Part shown: piece after piece, positions 58,153 to 64,000 of the stretch | Numbering within the stretch: the stretch's first letter is position 1 | Layout: every line of letters begins with the position of its first letter | Source of the DNA: Vibrio sp. J1-1 | GTDB lineage: Bacteria > Pseudomonadota > Gammaproteobacteria > Enterobacterales > Vibrionaceae | NCBI RefSeq assembly: GCF_021728395.1 | Contig: NZ_JAKKCM010000003.1 | Span: 1 to 64,000, forward strand | Direction of reading: 5' to 3' | DNA: 64,000 nucleotides | Position numbers and translations under genes: made by a program | Notes under the pieces: model-generated | Told to the model about the DNA's origin: nothing | Databases searched by the model: none | The model's input: the letters and a program-made list of their open reading frames with translations, nothing else

Positions 58153-59367
58153 TTAAAATTGCTTATTGATAATAACTTCAACAGGTTGCCCGAATTCAAC
58201 AACACCACTTTCGCCGTGCCAGTCATGATCACGGGTTGCAACGTTACCATCCGAGTCTACACGGGCACGTACCAAAAGCTTATCCAATGAAGACAACTTT
58301 GAGCCTTGCATCATGGCATTACCATCATCCAGAACCACTGTTCTCGGGAAGGATGCTAATGGGTAACGAGCAGCGGCTACAGGCATAGGGGAACCATCAG
58401 CACGGTGGACAGATACAATAAGTACACCATTCGGATCGACCTGAGCTTCAGGAGCAAGGCTGATGGTAACCGCAACACTTTTATCCGGAGAAACCGCTTC
58501 ACCCATTTGCTTACGTGCACTATCAATGCTGCGAGAAAGCATTTCATAGCGGCTATCTTCAGGGCCAATCATCTGTTGCATCACACCCCAGTATTTAATC
58601 GCGCCTGGGTAGTCTTGGCGTTCAAAGGCATCAAATGCAAGCAGTGAGAAAACACGCAGATCAACTCGGTCTTGTTGTACTAGCTGCGCTAGCAGAGAAC
58701 GGGCCGTATTCTGATCCACTTCTTCCTGAGAAAGCATCAGAGCTTGCGCATACCCCAGCATAATATCCGGGTCTTGAGGCTCAAGGTTGAACGACTTTGC
58801 CATGGAATCGATCGCGGTGGAAACATCACGATTCGCCAAGGCAATACGCCCTAACAACAACCAACCGGTTGAATCTTCCGGCTGATAATGCAGGCGAGTA
58901 CGCAACGCTAAGGTTAAATCTGCCATCTCTTCATCACTCAGCGGTTCTGCTGACGACGACATCAGTTTTTTCGACAGCTCTGGTAAGTTTGATGACACTT
59001 CCTGCCATCTAACGACCTCCTGAGAGGCGCCAAATTGGTAGTACAAACCGTAGCTTAATACGGCAGTCAAAATGACGGATGGAACTAAGACAGCAATAGG
59101 AGAAATTTTCGTTTCTTTGTGTCTGTTATCTCCAGGAATATCATCCAACAATGATTGCTTAAGATCCGAAATCAGCTCTTCCTGGCTTTCAACCAAGCCT
59201 TCTTCGGTCTCTTCTTGTAGCTCTGATAAACGATCTTTGTAAAACGCTTTATTGAGTTCATCGCGTAATACTTCATCGTTGTTCGCTTTTTGTTTTAGCA
59301 ACGGCATTGCGACTAAAGCACAAGCGATCAGCGTGAGAACAACAGTAGATATCCAAAATAGTGTCAT
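58153..59367 (-). CDS. ccmI: Cytochrome c maturation protein CcmI
   Basis: CcmI holds apocytochrome c for haem ligation by CcmF/CcmH. The 404-residue protein has two membrane helices (about 2-22 and 96-114), with a cytoplasmic leucine-zipper-like loop between them, and a periplasmic TPR region (about 150-290, with LLGRIALANRDVSTAIDSM) followed by a beta-rich C-terminal domain (about 295-404). It is the last gene of the operon and overlaps the ccmH stop by one base. Confidence 0.93.
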   Translation of the reverse strand: MTLFWISTVVLTLIACALVAMPLLKQKANNDEVLRDELNKAFYKDRLSELQEETEEGLVESQEELISDLKQSLLDDIPGDNRHKETKISPIAVLVPSVILTAVLSYGLYYQFGASQEVVRWQEVSSNLPELSKKLMSSSAEPLSDEEMADLTLALRTRLHYQPEDSTGWLLLGRIALANRDVSTAIDSMAKSFNLEPQDPDIMLGYAQALMLSQEEVDQNTARSLLAQLVQQDRVDLRVFSLLAFDAFERQDYPGAIKYWGVMQQMIGPEDSRYEMLSRSIDSARKQMGEAVSPDKSVAVTISLAPEAQVDPNGVLIVSVHRADGSPMPVAAARYPLASFPRTVVLDDGNAMMQGSKLSSLDKLLVRARVDSDGNVATRDHDWHGESGVVEFGQPVEVIINKQF

Positions 59368-59852
59368 TACTTCTTATCTCCGTCATTCTCTTCTTCAAGC
59401 AGTGCTTTGAGGCGAGCTTCTTTTTGTTCGTCCCATTGTTCATCACTATTTGCGACGACTTTTGCCTTTGTTTTGCGACTACGTAATACGATCAAAGCAA
59501 AGCCAACCAATACAACAGCAAGAGGCCCCAGCCATAAAATAGCCGTAGCAATAGTAAATGGCGGGTTGTAAGTTACAAAGTTACCGTAACGCGCGACCAT
59601 GTAATCGACGATCTCTTGTTTAGACTTACCCTCTTTGGTCATTTCGTACACTTTGTGGCGTAAGTCTTGAGCCAGCTCGGCATTAGAATCTGAAATCGTG
59701 TTGTTTTGACATTTAGGGCAGCGCAAAGTGTGGCTTAGCTCTTTGAACTGCTGTTCTTGTTTGAGGTTATCAAACTCGTACACTTCAATGGCGGCATTAG
59801 CCGTTAACGAGAGTGTCAGTGCTGCAAATACGGCTAAAATGACCTTTTTCAT
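59367..59852 (-). CDS. ccmH: Cytochrome c maturation protein CcmH
   Basis: CcmH reduces the haem-binding cysteines of apocytochrome c with CcmG. The 161-residue protein has a signal peptide (1-20, ending TANA), the redox motif LRCPKCQNNTISDSNA near 43-58 with the CPKC cysteines, and a C-terminal membrane helix (about 105-125). It corresponds to the N-terminal half of E. coli CcmH, with CcmI as the separate C-terminal half, the usual arrangement outside the enterics. Confidence 0.95.
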   Translation of the reverse strand: MKKVILAVFAALTLSLTANAAIEVYEFDNLKQEQQFKELSHTLRCPKCQNNTISDSNAELAQDLRHKVYEMTKEGKSKQEIVDYMVARYGNFVTYNPPFTIATAILWLGPLAVVLVGFALIVLRSRKTKAKVVANSDEQWDEQKEARLKALLEEENDGDKK

Positions 59853-60403
59853 CGCTTCGCCTCCTCAACCAATTGATTGTAAAGTGGCTCTAATGTCTCG
59901 GACCAATTGCGTGGATTAACATCCCCAACGTGGCGATAGCGCACAATACCATTGGCATCAATAATGAAGGTTTCCGGAGCCCCATAAACTCCTAAGTCCA
60001 GACCAAGCATACCGCTGCCGTCAAACAAACTGATCAGGTACGGGTTACCCAAATCATTCAACCAACCTACTGCTTTAGTGCGATCATCTTTGTAGTTCAT
60101 ACCGATGATCTTGACACCTTTACCAGCCAGTTCATTCAGATACTTATGCTCTGCATAACAGGTTGGGCACCAAGTGGCCCATACATTAAGTAGTAAAGGC
60201 TCACCTTTGAAAATAGATTGATCATATTCTTTACCCGGCTCAGCCAAGTCTTCAAGGTGAAAGGCCGGTACAGGTTTACCCACTAACACCGACTCAAGTT
60301 TTGTCGGGTCATCACCCTCTTGGTTACGCATCAATTGGGTTGCAAAAATCCCCGCTAGAACCATGAAAGCAACTAACGGAATAAACAAGACTTTCTTATT
60401 CAT
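59849..60403 (-). CDS. ccmG: Thiol:disulfide interchange protein CcmG (DsbE)
   Basis: CcmG is a membrane-anchored thioredoxin-like reductant of the Ccm system. The 184-residue protein has an N-terminal anchor (about 5-24) and the active-site motif WATWCPTCYAEH near 78-89, then GVYGAPETFIID with the cis-proline. The ATG at 60403 is chosen because homologues begin [10 protein letters not shown]; a longer frame runs into ccmF. It overlaps ccmF by eight bases and ccmH by four. Confidence 0.95.
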   Translation of the reverse strand: MNKKVLFIPLVAFMVLAGIFATQLMRNQEGDDPTKLESVLVGKPVPAFHLEDLAEPGKEYDQSIFKGEPLLLNVWATWCPTCYAEHKYLNELAGKGVKIIGMNYKDDRTKAVGWLNDLGNPYLISLFDGSGMLGLDLGVYGAPETFIIDANGIVRYRHVGDVNPRNWSETLEPLYNQLVEEAKR

Positions 60404-62381
60404 ATTGTGCGACCTGCTCCTTTTCCTTAGCACTCTTCTTAGATGACTTACGGAAGCGGTAGCGCTTGTCTGAAATAGCCAGACCACCACCGATTGCCAT
60501 GATCAAAGCACCGGCCCAAATCCAACGGACGAATGGTTTGTAATAAATACGTACAGCCCATGAGCGGTTGTCTTCTAAACGCTCACCCATCGCAACGTAA
60601 AGATCTCGTGTCACGCCACGATCAATTGCGGCCTCTGTCATCATTGATTTAGCTGTACGGTAGAATCGCTTCTCTGCATGCAGTGTATTGATGTAGTTAC
60701 CGTTATGCGTGACTTCAAAATCCGCAATATAACCATCGTAGTTAGGGCCATCTTTATCTCGCAAACCAGAGAAATAGAAATCGTAACCCTGGATTTGGAA
60801 GTTTTCTCCCGGAGCCAAACGTACATCACGCTCAATGCTGTAGTTCTGCACCATTGCGATACCGATGATGGTTACCGCCAAACCAATATGACCTAACATC
60901 ATTGCCCAGTGACTGCGCTGCAACTTACCTACACCTTCGACGAAACTGTGTCGGTGAGTCGCACGCTCATGCAGTTCGAAGCCATGCATGACGATAATCC
61001 AAATCGCCATGACCCAACCGATGTAAGCCATAATTTGGAAGAAGTCCGCGAATAGGTATACGCAAACCGCCGCTAATACCAGAGCAGTCACCCCAGAGAT
61101 CACCATCGGCTTAACGATTGAAGATAATTGATCTCGTTTCCAGCGAATAAGCGGACCAATACCCAACAAGAAGGCAAATGGCATCATCAACCACGCAAAC
61201 AGCATGTCAAAAAATGGCGCGCCAATTGAGACAGATCCAAGGCCAATTTGCTTGTGTACCAACGGTAACAACGTACCAACTAAGACAACAACAAGTGCGG
61301 CGATCAGCAGTACGTTGTTGCCAAGCAAAACATTCTCTCGCGACACTAAGTCGAAGTTACCACGAACACGAACCGATGCGCCTTTTACCGCGAACAGCAG
61401 CAGCGAGCCGCCGATAACAAATACAAGGAAGGCAAGAATAAACATGCCGCGCGCAGGATCAGAGGCAAACGCATGTACTGAAACCAAAATACCCGAACGA
61501 ACTAGGAACGTCCCCAACAGACTCAATGAGAATGCAGAGATAGCAAGCAGTACTGTCCACGCTTTAAATGTGCCGCGTTTTTCAGTCACAGCGAGGGAGT
61601 GCATTAGCGCTGTACCCGCTAGCCAAGGCATGAATGATGCGTTTTCTACTGGATCCCAGAACCACCAGCCACCCCAGCCAAGTTCGTAATATGCCCACCA
61701 AGAACCTAGTGCGATACCTAGTGTTAGAAATACCCACGCCGCTGTTGTCCAAGGACGCGACCAACGTGCCCATGCGGTATCAAGACGACCTGTCATTAGG
61801 GATGCAATTGCGAATGAGAACGCAACCGAGAATCCAACATAACCCATGTACAGCATTGGCGGGTGAACAATCAAACCTGGGTCTTGAAGAAGCGGGTTCA
61901 AGTCACGGCCGTCAACCGGGAAGAAAGGCAACGTACGTAAAAACGGGTTAGATGTCAGGATAATGAACAGCAGGAAGCCCACTGAAATCATACCCATAAC
62001 GGCCAACACACGCGCAACCGATTCTTGTGGCATACCACGACTGAATGTCGCCACGGCTACCGTCCATGCCGCTTGGATTAAAACCCATAACAACAGTGAA
62101 CCTTCGTGTGCACCCCACACTGCGGTTAAACGATAGTACCAAGGAAGCAGGCTATTAGAGTTACTCGCTACGTACTGCAGCGTAAAGTCGTTGGTATAAA
62201 ATCCCCAACATAAAATCGCGAAAGAGAACAACAGCATAAGGAACATAGACCATGATAATGGTCGTGCAGTGTTCATTAGCATGTTGTTATTATTCGATGC
62301 TCCCCACAATGGCAATACGCTCAGTAGCACTGCCATCGCAAGCGAAAGAATGAGAGCAAAGTGACCGACTTCAGCAATCAT
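60396..62381 (-). CDS. ccmF: Haem lyase CcmF
   Basis: CcmF, with CcmH and CcmI, ligates haem to apocytochrome c. The 661-residue protein has about 15 membrane helices, the tryptophan-rich WWD domain ([21 protein letters not shown], about 226-246) that binds haem, and [15 protein letters not shown] near 87-101. Length and motifs are normal. It overlaps ccmE by four bases. Confidence 0.97.
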   Translation of the reverse strand: MIAEVGHFALILSLAMAVLLSVLPLWGASNNNNMLMNTARPLSWSMFLMLLFSFAILCWGFYTNDFTLQYVASNSNSLLPWYYRLTAVWGAHEGSLLLWVLIQAAWTVAVATFSRGMPQESVARVLAVMGMISVGFLLFIILTSNPFLRTLPFFPVDGRDLNPLLQDPGLIVHPPMLYMGYVGFSVAFSFAIASLMTGRLDTAWARWSRPWTTAAWVFLTLGIALGSWWAYYELGWGGWWFWDPVENASFMPWLAGTALMHSLAVTEKRGTFKAWTVLLAISAFSLSLLGTFLVRSGILVSVHAFASDPARGMFILAFLVFVIGGSLLLFAVKGASVRVRGNFDLVSRENVLLGNNVLLIAALVVVLVGTLLPLVHKQIGLGSVSIGAPFFDMLFAWLMMPFAFLLGIGPLIRWKRDQLSSIVKPMVISGVTALVLAAVCVYLFADFFQIMAYIGWVMAIWIIVMHGFELHERATHRHSFVEGVGKLQRSHWAMMLGHIGLAVTIIGIAMVQNYSIERDVRLAPGENFQIQGYDFYFSGLRDKDGPNYDGYIADFEVTHNGNYINTLHAEKRFYRTAKSMMTEAAIDRGVTRDLYVAMGERLEDNRSWAVRIYYKPFVRWIWAGALIMAIGGGLAISDKRYRFRKSSKKSAKEKEQVAQYE

Positions 62382-62863
62382 TGGCCGCTTCCTTGTTTCT
62401 GTTCGGTGCTGTATTGAAGCGGTTCATGCGTTTTTTTCATCGCTTCTGCAATTTCTGGTGGCATGTACTCTTCATCGTGCTTAGCTAAGACTTCGAACGC
62501 CTCAACCGTCGTGGCGTCTTTTAATACACCTTGAGCAACAATACCCTGCCCTTCACGGAACAAGTCTGGAAGAATACCGTCGTATGTGATCGTAACCTTA
62601 GGACCTATGTCGTGTAGATCAAAGTTCACTTTCAAAGAGTCAGGATCTCGACGCACCGATCCCTCAACAACCATGCCACCGATACGTAAACGCTGGCCTA
62701 CTTCAGGTTTGGTGCCATCAGGCTTACCGTTAACTAATTCTGTCGGTGTGTAGAAAAGGTCCATATTTTGGTTAAGCGCATAAAGTATCAAACCAATGGT
62801 GGCACTAATACCGATAAAGATCGCTAGTACAATACCTAACCTCTTTTTACGTCTCGGATTCAT
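62378..62863 (-). CDS. ccmE: Haem chaperone CcmE
   Basis: CcmE carries haem covalently in the periplasm. The 161-residue protein has an N-terminal membrane helix (about 9-29) and an OB-fold domain. The haem-binding His is expected in [14 protein letters not shown], residue about 130, with Tyr134 nearby; both are present. It overlaps ccmD and ccmF by four bases each. Confidence 0.96.
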   Translation of the reverse strand: MNPRRKKRLGIVLAIFIGISATIGLILYALNQNMDLFYTPTELVNGKPDGTKPEVGQRLRIGGMVVEGSVRRDPDSLKVNFDLHDIGPKVTITYDGILPDLFREGQGIVAQGVLKDATTVEAFEVLAKHDEEYMPPEIAEAMKKTHEPLQYSTEQKQGSGQ

Positions 62864-63066
62864 AACGTGTTCTCCATATTCTTCGCTGCGTCAATACGCG
62901 CTTGACGGTCAATTTTTGCTTTCACTTCTTTCCGTAATGCATCACCGCGACGAAGACTGGTGATCAGAAGAATCAGCATGGATAAGAAAGTAATACCAAA
63001 CGCGCTCCATACGTATGATGCATAGCCACCCATGGCAAAAAAGTCGCTCAGAGATTCAAAATGCAT
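62860..63066 (-). CDS. ccmD: Haem exporter accessory protein CcmD
   Basis: CcmD is a small membrane protein that helps release holo-CcmE from CcmC. The 68-residue protein starts [20 protein letters not shown], has one helix (about 16-38) and a basic cytoplasmic tail. A TTG at 63072 is in frame, but the ATG at 63066 has GAGG nine bases upstream. It overlaps ccmE by four bases. Confidence 0.93.
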   Translation of the reverse strand: MHFESLSDFFAMGGYASYVWSAFGITFLSMLILLITSLRRGDALRKEVKAKIDRQARIDAAKNMENTL

Positions 63067-63077
63067 AACCAATTACC

Positions 63078-63821
63078 TCACTGAGTTTGTTCTGTTGCAA
63101 GTTTGTGCACCCAAGGGCGATGACTCTCTTTGCTGATGATTTCGTTACGGAAACGCACCATAGTCACAGCACCAAAGAAGAACGCAAAGCCAAAAATGTT
63201 TAGCAACAACGGCCAAAGCATGTCGGATGAAATAGAAGGTTGTTCAAATTTCGTGATAGTCGCACCTTGGTGCAAAGTATTCCACCACTCCACTGAAAAG
63301 TGAATGATAGGTAAGTTCACAACGCCCACGATAGCTAAAATACCAGCGGCTTTTGCTGCTGTTTTTTGATCGTCAAACGCGTGATACAGTGCAATAACAC
63401 CAAGATAAAGAAATAGAAGAATCAATTCTGAAGTAAGACGGGCATCCCATACCCACCAAGTTCCCCACATCGGCTTGCCCCAAACGGCACCGGTGAGTAA
63501 CGCAATAAAGGTAAATACCGCACCAATCGGCGCCATCGCAAGTGCCGCCATGTCTGACAGACGTACTTGCCATACTAAGCCAATAAATGCAGCAATCGCC
63601 ATCGACATATATACGCCCATTGACCAAATTGCAGATGGGACATGAATGTAGATGATTCGGAAACTGTCACCTTGTTGGTAATCTGAAGGCGCAAATGCAA
63701 GCCCCCAAACCGTACCAACCGATAAGCATACGAGGGCCAATACAGAAAACCAAGGCAGAAACTTACCGCTCAAATGGTAAGCTGCTTCTGGCTTGGCATA
63801 AGGATGTAGCCATTTCCACAT
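63078..63821 (-). CDS. ccmC: Haem exporter protein CcmC
   Basis: CcmC passes haem to CcmE. The 247-residue protein has six membrane helices and the WWD motif GTWWVWDARLTSELILL near 124-140, with flanking His residues (IIYIHVPSAIWSMGVYM near 53-69). Length matches E. coli CcmC. It begins 110 bases after the end of ccmB, a larger gap than elsewhere in this tightly packed operon. Confidence 0.96.
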   Translation of the reverse strand: MWKWLHPYAKPEAAYHLSGKFLPWFSVLALVCLSVGTVWGLAFAPSDYQQGDSFRIIYIHVPSAIWSMGVYMSMAIAAFIGLVWQVRLSDMAALAMAPIGAVFTFIALLTGAVWGKPMWGTWWVWDARLTSELILLFLYLGVIALYHAFDDQKTAAKAAGILAIVGVVNLPIIHFSVEWWNTLHQGATITKFEQPSISSDMLWPLLLNIFGFAFFFGAVTMVRFRNEIISKESHRPWVHKLATEQTQ

Positions 63822-63930
63822 GTTTTGTTCTCACTCTTACTTCAGGGGCACTGTCTAAAAGGTTGAGACCGTAGCAGTGCTTTAATAATAATTCTTTGAT
63901 CAAGCGCCGCTTCATTGGCACTTTATTTAG

Positions 63931-64000
63931 TTAGTTAACACTAACTCGCAATGCGGCACTAATGGCAAAAGGCGTCAACGTCATCGCCCCCATTAGCATC
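63931..64000 (-). CDS. ccmB: Haem exporter protein CcmB, C-terminal end (partial)
   Basis: The window ends inside a gene. The last 23 codons read ...LTPFAISAALRVSVN and stop, which fits the end of CcmB, the membrane subunit of the CcmAB transporter that lies before ccmC in ccm operons. The call depends mainly on gene order; the short tail has the right PFAxxAALRxS pattern. Confidence 0.7.
   Translation of the reverse strand, partial: MLMGAMTLTPFAISAALRVSVN

Overview
The window looks like core chromosome of a Vibrio, probably of the Harveyi clade. The evidence is gene order and protein character. The run purF-cvpA-dedD-folC-accD-truA-fimV/hubP-asd-pdxB-fabB-mnmC-yfcL-epmC-aroC-prmB-smrB-sixA-fadJ-fadI has the enterobacterial-style order, with Vibrio features: a HubP-type FimV, an Asd paralogue beside pdxB, and tandem fadL genes behind a sigma/DUF3379 pair. 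No rRNA, tRNA, CRISPR array, insertion sequence or prophage was seen.

Layout. 1-7.4 kb: msrB, gapA, a hexose-6-phosphate mutarotase, rlmA, a ChaN-like lipoprotein, an unrecognised 119-residue protein and a secreted alkaline phosphatase. 7.4-11.6 kb: an MscS-family channel, two small cysteine-cluster proteins around a GlsB-like membrane protein, and aqpZ. 11.7-16.4 kb: the recR-ybaB-dnaX-apt-ybaN recombination/replication block plus a 42-residue membrane ORF. 16.6-18.9 kb: an RssB-like RpoS-turnover adaptor and a divergent LysR regulator. 19-22.6 kb: the most accessory-looking part, with a surface PL8 polysaccharide lyase carrying a C-terminal binding-type module and a broken DJ-1/PfpI gene. 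22.7-36.8 kb: purine, folate, fatty-acid and amino-acid biosynthesis genes with the large polar hub protein. 36.9-44.9 kb: tRNA and translation modification genes (mnmC, epmC, prmB, smrB) with aroC and sixA. 45.3-57.1 kb: a cytosolic-type insulinase, a small secreted protein, the fadJ/fadI beta-oxidation pair, an orphan sRNA candidate, a sigma/anti-sigma pair and two FadL porins. 57.2-64 kb: mlaA and the cytochrome c maturation operon ccmB(partial)-C-D-E-F-G-H-I.

A fatty-acid theme recurs. fabB (synthesis, with a probable FarS-type sRNA in its 3' UTR), fadI/fadJ (degradation, with a near-perfect FadR-like operator before fadI), two fadL importers (one with a FadR-like site), accD and mlaA all lie within about 30 kb. 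The strongest new observation is a compact, multi-hairpin, terminator-ended RNA on the minus strand at about 52255-52420, between fadI and the sigma gene, with a CRP-like site centred about 40 bases before its inferred start. The clearest mechanistic element is a complete programmed -1 frameshift cassette in dnaX. All calls come from reading the sequence; no homology search was run.
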